DNA of 64,000 bases from positions 24,217,351 through 24,281,350 of the forward strand of contig NC_065544.1 in NCBI RefSeq assembly GCF_932294415.1. The letters run 5' to 3'. The notes beneath the pieces were generated by a model. That model saw only the letters and a list, made by a program, of their open reading frames with translations, was not told the DNA's origin and made no database searches. Source of the stretch: Quercus robur. Taxonomy: Eukaryota; Streptophyta; Magnoliopsida; Fagales; Fagaceae. Position 1 is the first letter of the stretch. Every line of letters begins with the position of its first letter. The position numbers were made by a program, and so were the translations under genes. Positions 1 through 9,391 of this stretch are shown here, one piece after another.

Positions 1-163
1 AAAGCACTCTAATAACTCAATTTTCTCCTGTGAACTATTTGCGTTAATGGATTAGTTCAATCCAAAACTTGAGATAGGGGGTGTATTTCAAAAAAAAGAT
101 TCATAAGTGATTGTTAATGGAGTTAAAGTTACTAAATTATGAGGAGTTGATATCAATTTATGC

Positions 164-388
164 CTAATTGCTCATAGTTCCTCTAATCATATCTTCTAAA
201 TGTTCAATTACTCTTTTACTCGCAAATGCAATGTAGGAATAGTGTTCGACAATAATGATATCGCCTAACATACCAAAACTGGTTGTCACTCCACCAGTAG
301 TAGGAGATGTAAGGATTGATACATAGAATAACTTTTTCTTTGATTGATAATCATATAAAGCGGAAGCTATTTTAGCCATTTGCATCAA
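164..388 (-). pseudogene. accD: Plastid accD fragment (nuclear plastid DNA)
   Basis: The minus-strand translation matches the carboxyl-terminal part of plastid accD, the beta subunit of acetyl-CoA carboxylase carboxyltransferase. It contains the family stretches [20 protein letters not shown] and FGMLGDIII and a diverged [11 protein letters not shown]. Homology stops abruptly after that point, and there is no plastid context around it. It is a nuclear-integrated plastid piece, not a working gene. Edges are where I lose the match by eye. Confidence 0.85.
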
Positions 389-583
389 GTTTAAAGAAAA
401 GTCAAGATAAGCCTAACTGAACCAGAGTCCATGAACCTAGAACTACTACTAACAAAGAAAGAGAGACTACTAATTATCTTACAACTCTGCATATTTCGAA
501 ATCCATTACCTGCCTAATCTAATTCTACTACTTGAAGTCAAAATATATTTGATTTCATCATACATATTTGTTTGGTTAGGTTA
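389..583. other. Spacer between plastid-like fragments
   Basis: No recognisable coding or RNA sequence. It separates the accD-like and rpoB-like fragments, which are not adjacent like this in a normal plastome. Confidence 0.4.
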
Positions 584-677
584 GGTCGGTAGAAATGATC
601 TTTCCCTCGTGTTCAGCTATAGCGAGAGCCCTTGAATCTAGAGCCACTTGGCATTCCAACCCAGTTCCAACAATACA
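584..677 (-). pseudogene. rpoB: Plastid rpoB fragment
   Basis: The minus strand encodes a short piece resembling plastid RNA polymerase beta subunit. It includes [15 protein letters not shown] and [14 protein letters not shown], matching the family segment around GTGLERQVALDSG and [10 protein letters not shown]. It runs in frame into the rps2 fragment, making an artificial fused ORF. In plastomes rpoB and rps2 are separate genes, so this junction is a rearrangement. Confidence 0.8.
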
Positions 678-899
678 CTTGTCGGATAGGGAAAGTGGAA
701 TGATTGTTACAATATCGGGTAATCTCGTCATATATTTGATCCTGCCCAGATATGTTTTCAAGTGAGATAATTTTCTCTTTAACATAGCTGAATCTCTTTT
801 AAAAAGACGATTGAGTCTCCCTATCTTTTGTTCCGTTCTCAAGTCCCTGAACTTATGAAGTATTGTTTCCGTAGTATACCAATTCGTTAACATACCACC

Positions 900-1529
900 T
901 AGGGCTGTCCAGAATGATCCGAGACTCAACCCACCCAAAGAAACCGACTGGATCCGATCCAACTCCGGCTGACCCGATTACTTCAGCGATTGACAACAGA
1001 TCTTCAGCACCAGAAACTGATTCCGGCGGGTCAATTTTAGTTTTCCTCCCCTAAAACCCGAAAACCCCAAACCGATCGAAGAAACGCAAAGTCCGGCGAA
1101 AATTTCCAATTTCTGGCCAATTTTTCCAGATTCCACCAAAAAAACCCAGATTTCGGCCAAAGTTTTCTAGATTCTAATGATATTTAACTTAGATCTAGTG
1201 AGATTTTGATCGAATCTGGCCAAATCTCATCAAATCTAGTGAGATTTTTGCCAGATCTAGCGAAATCTCTTAAAATCAGGTGAGATTTTCACCGGATCTA
1301 GCGAAATCTCTTAGAATCTGATGAGATTTTCGTCGAATCTAAGTTTTTCTTACCGTCTTCTCAAATCTGTGACTCCGACCGACTCACCCGCCACCCGTTG
1401 ATGGTCTGATTCGCTCAATCTGATTACTTCAGAGGTCGATGGTGGGTTCAATGTTTTGCCATCCGATTCTGGCAAGTCGGTTCTGGGTTTGGCACAAACC
1501 CGACCGAGACCGACCCGTGGACAGCCCTA
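900..1529. mobile_element. Non-autonomous hAT element inserted in rps2 relic
   Basis: The element has perfect 12-bp terminal inverted repeats, TAGGGCTGTCCA and its complement. A perfect 8-bp target duplication, ATACCACC, lies at 892-899 and 1530-1537. The 8-bp duplication and TAGGG-type ends are the hAT hallmark. The 630-bp body has no transposase. Subterminal regions are rich in CCGAC/GTCGG motifs. Since it interrupts a plastid fragment, it inserted after the plastid DNA reached the nucleus. Confidence 0.9.
1190..1350. repeat. Degenerate ~41-bp tandem repeat inside the hAT element
   Basis: About four imperfect units of roughly 41 bp, each containing GATCTAGCGAAATCTC-like and GTGAGATTTT-like pieces. 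The two best units start near 1256 and 1297. The repeat is confined to the interior of the hAT element. Confidence 0.6.
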
Positions 1530-1778
1530 ATACCACCTAGCCATTTTTTATTAATATAATGACAACGAGCCCTTATTGCAGCCTATGCTACTGAATCGAC
1601 TGCTTTATTTTTGGTACCACTCCCTTAGCCCTTTCATCTATCGATAATAGAGATTTAATTAAACTCCCTTTAAGGAGTACTATTGAGCTTCTTATGGTAA
1701 CTACCCCTTTCCGGTAAGGTAAAGCTTACCTCCCCCCCTTCCCTAAGAGGTCCCTTCCACTCGAATCTCACCATTGGT

Positions 1779-2003
1779 ATAGGTATGGTGAACTGCGAAA
1801 AAGCTTGTGTTAAGCAAAGGGGGGCCCTTCTTCGCCCTCCACCTAAGCTGCGCAGGAAAGTCCCAAAGCCAATCTCAGGGAACAGTGAAGTTTCATAGGG
1901 TCTTTTTGTCCAGGTGCAAATAGTCTGTATTTTCACAGACATGTCTATTTCACTAAGTCTCTCTCCAAGACAGTGTCTAGATCGTTATGCCTTTCGTCAA
2001 TAA
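1779..2003 (-). pseudogene. rrn23: Organellar (plastid-type) 23S rRNA fragment
   Basis: On the minus strand this matches a conserved large-subunit rRNA block, including ACGAAAGGC(A)TAACGATC, AATAGACATGTCTGTGAA, CACCTGGACA and CCTGCGCAGCTTAGGTGGA. The stretch around TTCCCTGAGATTGGCTTTGG fits plastid rrn23. Differences from the canonical sequence are mostly C-to-T or G-to-A, the usual decay of methylated nuclear organelle DNA. A mitochondrial source is less likely but not excluded. Confidence 0.75.
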
Positions 2004-2079
2004 TTCCATTCGTCGATATGGCGAAGCAAGGAAAGCGGCTAGAAAGACAAAGCGCTACTGATGACTAGCCTTAATAGGC

Positions 2080-2182
2080 ACCATGCTTTCACCCAATGTA
2101 GAAAATTCCCCACTGCTGCCTCCAGTAGGAGTTTAGGTCATGTCTCAATTCCAGTGTGGCTGATCATCCTCTTGAACCATGA
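2080..2182 (-). pseudogene. rrn16: Plastid 16S rRNA fragment
   Basis: The minus strand carries GAGGATGATCAGCCACACTG, then a diverged form of the GGAGGCAGCAGTGGGGAATTTTC block and GGGTGAAAGC. These belong to the 5' domain of 16S rRNA. The sequence after GGGGAATTTTC fits plastid rather than mitochondrial small-subunit rRNA. Only about 100 bp remain. Confidence 0.8.
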
Positions 2183-2541
2183 GAAAGTCAATCAAATTCT
2201 TTCTTTTACTAATTCATTGGGCCACTCTCATCAAAAAATTTATTTACCACTACTTTATCTTGACTCCTCTTCTACACACACAGTTCATCAGGATTTTGAT
2301 CAACTATAATATGTATAGTGCACAAAAACTTCAACACAGAATATTTATGTACAAAGCAATCAGAGAAGAGATCAATTAGAATTTGTATAGTTTTGGGTTT
2401 CTGCATTTTGATAAAATTTGTAATAGGTAAGTTTTAATTGGTTTTAACTGATATGCCACCATGTAATGTATAAGAAAGTTCAACAAAGAATGTTTTTTTT
2501 ATAATACATCTAATTGATATGCATTAACAAAAAAAGAAGGA
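2183..2541. other. AT-rich spacer
   Basis: No gene or RNA signal seen. It ends with AAAGAAGGA (2533-2541), the left target duplication of the next element. Confidence 0.5.
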
Positions 2542-2924
2542 GGCGAAAACATCATTTTGATCCCTACATTTTAGGATCACAATCAATTTGGTCCTTACAT
2601 TTTTGTAGCAATTAATTTGGTCCCTATTATTTTTAATTTATAGTTAATTTGGTGTGCTGCTAATTCACTAATGGAAATGCATACGTGACAAACAGTGTGC
2701 ACTATTGCACACTTTAACCTTACGTGGCAACTAAAATAATAATATAATATTACATGCCACATCATCTAGAAAATTTTTGATTTATTAGCTTTAAAGGGGG
2801 AAAAAAATTAGATCTAGGAAGAACATGAACCGAGAGAAATCCAACCCAAATCCACTTTCAGCATATTCTTTAAGCAAATTCAAAAATAAAATCAAACAAA
2901 AAATCAAATGGTTAAAAAGTAATT

Positions 2925-3167
2925 GCGGCCCTATAAAGCTTCTTGATGAGGGCCATAGGCTTGCGTTTCAAACCCCTTTGAAACAATATAGATTAGACCC
3001 ATTTGATTACTTTACATTCTCATATATCCTTCTGGAGCTTGACATGCTCATCAGTATAGATGTCGATAAGAGCATCCAAATCGACTCCTCTGAAGCTGAA
3101 CTTCTTGAATGTCCTCTTCTTAGACTGTCCCACTGCTGCCATAGCCACATCGGTCTCAACGTCCACC
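2925..3167 (-). pseudogene. RPS15: Captured pieces of cytosolic ribosomal protein S15 gene
   Basis: The minus strand at 3028-3166 encodes a segment with [20 protein letters not shown] and [10 protein letters not shown], the amino-terminal region of 40S protein S15 (uS19 family). It is preceded by an intron-acceptor-like TTTTAG. A second block at 2925-2984 encodes RGLKRKPMALIKKL, which lies a little downstream in the same protein. The order and strand match the parent gene. The stretch joining them is lost or replaced, and the rest of the protein is absent. It is a transduplicated fragment, not a functional gene. Confidence 0.85.
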
Positions 3168-3180
3168 TAAAACAAACTCG

Positions 3181-3181
3181 C

Positions 3182-3219
<38 letters not shown>
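3181..3219 (+). repeat. (GA)n microsatellite
   Basis: A GA tract of about 38 bp inside the Pack-MULE. It lies just upstream (minus strand) of the captured RPS15 exon and may be part of that gene's leader or first intron. Confidence 0.8.
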
Positions 3220-3222
<3 letters not shown>

Positions 3223-3752
3223 AACTAGTGGTGGGATTTGCTAAAAGAATTTGTTGTTTATGTTTGCTTTTTGTGTCCTTTGCTGAACGTAATTGTGACC
3301 CAGGAATTGAAAAATGGACTTTTGGATTTCATATATGCTATTGATTGATTGATTTGGTGTTGAATGATGAGAGATTTGTGCTTGAAGAGCTGAGATTTGT
3401 GGATTTGGGTTTGATTTTTCTGGGTTCATGTTCCTCCCGTAACTAAATTTTTTTTTCCTTAAAAAATGATAAATCAAAATTTCCCAATGTCGATGATGTG
3501 GCATTTAATATTATTATTTAGTTACCACGTAAGCTTAAAGTGTGCCAACAGTACACACTGTTTGCCACATAGGCGTTTTTCGTTAGTAAGTTAACGATAA
3601 AGACCAAATTGAATGTAAATTGAAAATAACAATGACCAAATTGATTGTTACAAAAATGTAGGGATCAAATTAACTGTACCTCAAAATGTAGGGATCAAAT
3701 TAACTGTACCTCAAAATGTAGGGACCAAAATGGTATTTTCCCCAAAGAAGTA

Positions 3753-4739
3753 AAAATAGAGAAATTAATAACAGATTTTAGATATTATTTAATTAGAATA
3801 TATTAGAAAAAAATACAATGTAATTTAATTAGAATTTAGTTTTTTTTTTTTTTTTTTGGAGAAACAATTAGAATTTAGTTAATATTGAGTTACTGTAGTG
3901 ACTTCTAAAATACAAAGGGCTATGATTGGTGGTTAATAATTGTGATGTACCACACCAATGATATACAATATAAAAACTCTAGTGTTTTGTGTAACGGCTA
4001 TCTTTTCTGAAGACTACATGATGAGCAGGTGCCACTGGATCAAGAAATGGGAACCATACATGTGTCTTTCTGAAAATGCTCTCCCATCTTCCTTATCCCC
4101 ATCACCGTTTGGTAGATTCGTCTTTGTGTTATAGTAGTGGCTTATCCTAATATTCTTCTGTTTCAACTCTCACTTAAAGCCACATGTGTCAATTAGTTAA
4201 CTGTTAATGTCTCCTTGTCACATTTTAAAAGTATGACAACCAATCAGAATGAGACTATGAGAGAGGTTTCTTCGCCTGGTAAAGCTAATAAGAAATTTGG
4301 GGTTGAAAGTTGGAATCCCACTGCACTAAAATAATTGGTGTTATGGCGTGATGATAAATTAAAATTTTATCAAACTGAAAAATAAAAATAGAAAAAGAGA
4401 AGGTTATCTTTCCTTGTATACAAACTTCTACAAAAATAATAACAAAGAATAGGTTGGTCCAATAACCAGTACATTATATGAAATTTCAAATACTATGAGA
4501 GAAATATAGAGAGAAGGTTATCTTTCCTTATATAATCGAAACGCCATTGGGATTCCAGAGGCGACTTTACCATGGTGTTCATGGGAATAGCCTGATTGCC
4601 AAAAATTAAATTTATATTTGAAAAAAAAAAAAAAACATTTATATACATAACTCTACCTATTTTGTCTACCCTAACAAAAAAATACTAAATACCTTGACTT
4701 GAAAATCTTAAGAATTTGGGTTTAGCAAAAATAAGAGTA
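3753..4739. other. Intergenic spacer
   Basis: AT-rich with short homopolymers. No gene-like ORF or RNA seen. Confidence 0.5.
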
Positions 4740-5049
4740 ATACTAGGAATACAACAAAATATCACAATAACTTCACAACATTCATCATGGCTTTTGAGTG
4801 GAATTGTGGTGTGCTTTTGTGTTAGAACATCTTTCTCTCTTCCTTTGTGTGTGTGTGTGTTTGTTTCTAAAAAAATAAAAATTAAAAATTAATACAACAT
4901 TCCTAAATTAGCATGCCAACTCACAAATGGGCCCACAAAAAACTTTAATTTAATTTTGTTTTCTTTTAATAATTTAATTTAAATTTTTTTAGTATGCTAA
5001 TTTAGGAATGTTGCAAAATTCTTGTGTCATTTTGTTGAATCCCTAGCAT
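4740..5049. mobile_element. MITE-like inverted repeat
   Basis: The outer ends ATACTAGGAATACAACAAAA and the complement of TTTTGTTGAATCCCTAGCAT are inverted repeats. A second inverted pair, ACATTCCTAAATTAGCAT (about 4895-4915) and its complement (about 4992-5012), lies inside. TA lies outside both ends (4738-4739 and 5050-5051), compatible with a TA target duplication, but two bases are weak evidence. No coding capacity. Confidence 0.5.
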
Positions 5050-5051
5050 TA

Positions 5052-7593
5052 ATCACAAAATTAATCTTGGTCCACTAAACATAATCCTTAAACCCTAAAT
5101 AAAAAGTTAAAAGCCCAAATAACAACAATAAAAAAATGGCCCAAATAACAGTAAAAATAGACCAATATCAACAAGATTATGCTAAACAACAACAAATGAA
5201 CAAAATATTCAACAAAAAGTTCATTAAAATAAAAAATAAAAATAAAAACTCTTAATCAATCGGACTCATAACTAGTTCAACCCATTGCATAAAAAATATT
5301 CATAATTTCATTTTTCCAAAAAAAAAAGAAAATGGTACCAAGAGACATAATGTGGCCGTGAGTTCTCTTTGGTAGTGCCAAAAGCTCTACTCTCCTCGGC
5401 TTTGCAGTCACAACAGCTTTGCACTCCTCGACAACTCGGTTTGCAATTGCAACATGTATTATATGTTTGCTCTATCTCTCTCTCCATTTTTCTCTTATCT
5501 ATAATTATTTCATACTCTGTCTCACTTTGTTCCTCTCATCTCAACATTTTATTTTTCACAAAATCTCTTATCAGTCTCGTTTTTCCTTTTAATTTTGTTA
5601 GTAGAAGGAATTGTAAAACTTCATGTATTTTTATGGTAATAACATTATTTTTGATGGCTTATATTTGTGGTTAACCATATACTTCTCAACAAAAGGAACC
5701 CAAAAAAAAAAAAAGGCCGCCTTATATGTATAGGTTTTTTCTCCATTGTCATATGATGCATTGTGAGTATATTAAAATTATGTACATAATTTTTCTTTAT
5801 AAGAAATTATATTAAAGTTTTAAGAAGATTTTTTTTTTTGGAGAATCTAATTTTAAGAATTATGTATATGTAACTCGTCAATAATCCGTATAATGTACAT
5901 AAAATTTTATCAAATTAATATTCATAAATGATACATATTTTAATGTATATCAACTAATAAAAAGCCCAATGAGAAAGTTTGAACAAAAGATATGATGTGA
6001 AAATACCAAATGTAATTTAATGGAACTTGTTCAGTTTTGGAATTTAATATTTTCGTAAAATAGTGAGTTCTAATTAGTTTTAACTTTCATGTAATAAAAA
6101 CCAAATTAAAAATATGCATTATAATTATGGTGTGAAAAGCTATGAGTTTTCAATAACTTATATATAACAACACAAGAAATAGTGAAACCCTAAAGATTTG
6201 CCTTCTACAAACTGTGATGGCATTAAGTGAACATCCACTCATTTAGTGTTTATATTTCCTTTTTTTTTTCTCTCTCTCTCTCTTTTTTATTCCATCTTAT
6301 GCCATGTGATGCGTTAGGAGTACACTAAAATTATTAATATTAACTTTATAACCAAAGCTTCAAGAAAGTATTCTAACAAAATCCTATTACTATTATGAAA
6401 ACAAATTTATGCTTCTTGCTATTTTCTGCTCCTGATAAAATAAAGACATTGAATCAAACAAAACATGTACATGAAATTAGAGGATGGTGGGCTCATGAAC
6501 AGCTAGAGAGGCATGGGATAGATAAATAAAATATCACAAGTATCTCCAAACAGTAAAAGGATCCTACACTTTGGGGGAGCACTTCAAATTTCAATGAGAA
6601 AAGAAACAAATCAACAGCCTTATTAAAGGGCCACTGCTTATCCATGGTGGAGGACATGCTCATTATTTGTATCAGTGCAATTGAGAAACCGCTAAACATA
6701 GCAAATTTCAACCATTTTACTAACAAAAATGGACCTACCAATCAGGCCCCAATAAAATGAATTTTTCTACTTCATTAATTAAAGGAAGAAGAAGAAGCGT
6801 TGAACACCCAATTGCATGACTACAAGAAAGACGACACTCTTAAATACAATAGGGACCCATGTACCAAACTTTATTGAATTGAGAGGCATGTGCATTCGTA
6901 CGATTTATTATTAACACAAAATCATCCCTATTAACCCAATCAGAATTCAGAAGTTATTGCAATCAGATTATACATTTATTGTTCATCATATGGTCAACTA
7001 CTGGTCATGATGTGCCCTAATTTTATTTATTTATTTTCCAATTCATATTGAAAGTGACCATGATGGAAAGTAATTCTTTAGTTGGTTGCGTTTATTTTAT
7101 TTACTAAATATTTATTAGTTTAACAATTTCATTTTTTCTTCCGTTTAAGTCAAAAAAAAAAAATCCTTTTTAAGAAAAAATTAAACATGGGCTATTAACA
7201 CTCCTACCAAATCCAATAATTATGACAACGAGAGATGAGAATATGCAACACCACCACATATGATAGTTATGAAAATAAATATGGAATTGGTTGTGATCCT
7301 AAAATAACTCCATGTTATAAGGTTCCTCTAACATATGTGATGGGTTCACGGCAGCACATCTTATTTATATTTTAAAGGGTATTACTTACACTTGTTACCG
7401 AAAATAATGTTGAAAAGATTAAGTATTATGAGTCACCTAATTAAAGAAGTATAAAATAATAAATAAATAAATAAATCTTAAAACTTCATGAGAAAAATAC
7501 TCTTAATGGACTCACATGAAATAATATTCTTTCACTAAATTGGCTCCACTTTATTTCAATTAAAAAAATAGGAATAAAAAACCTTTAATATAT

Positions 7594-7661
<68 letters not shown>

Positions 7662-8051
7662 CGGTTCAAGTAGTGAAAATGGGCCCAATTTGATGAATAT
7701 TAACTACCAATTTTAAAACCTTCTATAAAATTAGTGCTCATTTGGAAGAGTTGAATTTCATTGACTTATTGGACTTAAAAACAAAAATTAAATAAAAAGT
7801 ACAATTGTACCTAAAAGAAATTTTTTGAAAGGAAAATTGTACTTAAAGATAAAATGCTAAACTAATAAGTACTTTTTTTTTTTTTTTTTTTTGAGAAGAT
7901 GTACTAATAAGTACTTACATAAGCCTTTGTAGTGTATTCTTCATAATAAAATAACTAAATTTTACGTTGGTTGTGAATCTATCGCAACTTTCTCCTTTTC
8001 CAAGATTGAGACTAGTTATGAACACAATATATGACACAAAGCACAATTATA
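5052..8051. other. Gene-poor spacer with microsatellites
   Basis: No supported gene. The apparent 101-codon frame at 5369 begins at a TTG and resembles no protein I recognise. The tract includes a TA run followed by a GA run at 7588-7657. Confidence 0.5.
7588..7657 (+). repeat. Compound (TA)n(GA)n microsatellite
   Basis: A TA run with one interruption passes directly into a GA run of about 32 bp. Confidence 0.9.
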
Positions 8052-8588
8052 TAAGGTCGCAAATGAATCGAGTCGTTCACTCAATAAAAAGCTCGTTCAT
8101 ATTTGTTTATTTATAAATAAGTTAAACTTAAGTTTTAATTTCAAACTTATTTAATAAACAAGCTGAACCTAAAAAGAAAATAAATAAAAATGTTCATGAA
8201 CAAGTTTGTGTATAATATGGCTCAATAAAAAACAAGTCGAGCTTAGGTTGGTTTACAGGTTTAGTAATAAGTTTCATATGGTCTTGAATAATAAACTCAT
8301 ATCTTACTAAGTTTTTAATTAATTGGGAGTTGAGATCACTCTTCCAAACCAAATAGACTTGATAATATGCTTAGTATGAGTTTGATAATTGTATTGGATC
8401 TTGGTCTCAAGAGCTTGATATTGAGCTCAAGCTTAGCTTGACTAATGAATCAAGCCAAACTAAACTAGGCTCAAACTTTTGTTCTTTTTGATAAGTTCAA
8501 ACTCAAATATTGTTTACAGACTCAATTCAAGGTCAAACTAAACTTGAATATTCAATACTCGACAAAGTTCAACTGATTTACAACCCTA
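8052..8588. mobile_element. hAT-like non-autonomous element
   Basis: The ends TAAGGTCGCAAATGAATCGA and the complement of the right end (TAGGGTTGTAAATCAGTT...) are recognisably inverted. The interior is full of CTCGTTCA, AAGCTCG and GAGCTCAAGC motifs, a pattern common in plant hAT-type MITEs. I do not find a matching 8-bp target duplication, so this is an old copy with uncertain edges. A related copy lies at 44152-44731. Confidence 0.45.
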
Positions 8589-8973
8589 AGGCGGAGTTAA
8601 GTACTTATGTAAGCTTGAGTATTATAAAACAAAGCCATTAACCATTCATTACAAGGTGACTATAAATCTTTATTTTAATTTAAGTTTACGTGAGGCATTG
8701 ATGAATTTGATGGCATGTGACTCTTTGAGAGGAACTTCACTGTAGTATGTAGAGAAGCCACGTCCACATCCCACTAAAACCATGGTCCCAGAACAGTGAC
8801 AATTTGGAAGGATTTTATTTGTTACGGGGGAAAAAAATAAATAGATTTAAAACTAATAATAATAATAAATAAAAACACCTGCTACGTAAATAACCTTTTT
8901 ATTCTTTCTCGTCAAAGAGGAATATTTTGGGATTGCAATAAATTCCTTATATAGAATGAAAAGATCTAACTGT

Positions 8974-9007
<34 letters not shown>

Positions 9008-9391
9008 AAGAAAAGATCTAGAAAGAAAAATTAGCAGAAAGAAAGTCAGAAAAATGAAACTGAATATCCCATGCTTTAAGCATAGTGAAAAGTATCTGAA
9101 ATCCAAAGCTAAAATTAAAGAAATGCAAAACTCAAATGATCCAAGCACAGTGTTACTATGCCCATTACTTCACAGGCTGTGAGTGGCCATGAAAATCAGT
9201 TACTAAGCCGACATTTGAAGATAATTCCCAGCATCCCATGTGGGAATTTTCCTTTTATACTTGTTAGTCCTGTGTCTTTCTGGTTGTTAACTGCCTCTTT
9301 CTTGTGCTCAGTTTCTCTCTGTTTTGCCTCTAAATTAGAGGCACTTTTTCGAGAAGATACTACCAAAGTTTCCTGGCTATTTGGTTTCATC
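8589..9391. other. Upstream region of the NPH3-like gene
   Basis: Contains a poly-A tract (8975-9005) and probable promoter and 5' leader of the gene that starts at 9392. No clear TATA box was identified. The ORF starting at 9158 reads into the first exon but has no family-like sequence before the 9392 ATG. Confidence 0.4.

Larger units (their letters stand above)
699..1618 (-). pseudogene. rps2: Plastid rps2 fragment split by a hAT element
   Basis: Two minus-strand blocks belong to plastid ribosomal protein S2. The block at 1538-1618 reads like GTKNKA, then AIRARCHY and NKKWLGG. The block at 699-899 continues with [22 protein letters not shown] and YLGRIKYMT. They are separated only by the 900-1529 transposon and join cleanly once it and one target duplication are removed. 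This is a nuclear plastid relic with many substitutions. Confidence 0.87.
2542..3743. mobile_element. Pack-MULE with captured RPS15 fragments
   Basis: A long inverted repeat bounds this 1.2-kb element. The left arm, about 2542-2858, pairs with the right arm, about 3390-3743. Outer ends look like GGCGAAAACATCATTTTG and the complement of CAAAATGGTATTTTCCCC. Imperfect 9-bp duplications, AAAGAAGGA and AAAGAAGTA (8 of 9), flank it, as expected for Mutator-like elements. The interior is unrelated to the arms and holds pieces of a ribosomal protein S15 gene plus a GA microsatellite. Carrying host gene pieces between MULE ends defines a Pack-MULE. No transposase is present. Confidence 0.85.

Noticed and set aside
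576-962. A 128-codon ORF combining rpoB-like and rps2-like sequence
   Set aside because: It is an accidental in-frame join of two plastid fragments plus transposon sequence at its start. No single gene has this structure.
1779-2003. Mitochondrial 26S rRNA as source of the LSU fragment
   Set aside because: The conserved core fits both organelles, but neighbouring fragments and the GATTGGCTTTGG context fit plastid better. Not fully excluded.
2825-3244. Plus-strand 139-codon ORF
   Set aside because: It is the antisense shadow of the RPS15 fragment and ends in a GA-repeat-encoded ER run.
5369-5674. 101-codon ORF
   Set aside because: It starts at TTG, is rich in hydrophobic low-complexity sequence and has no recognisable family.
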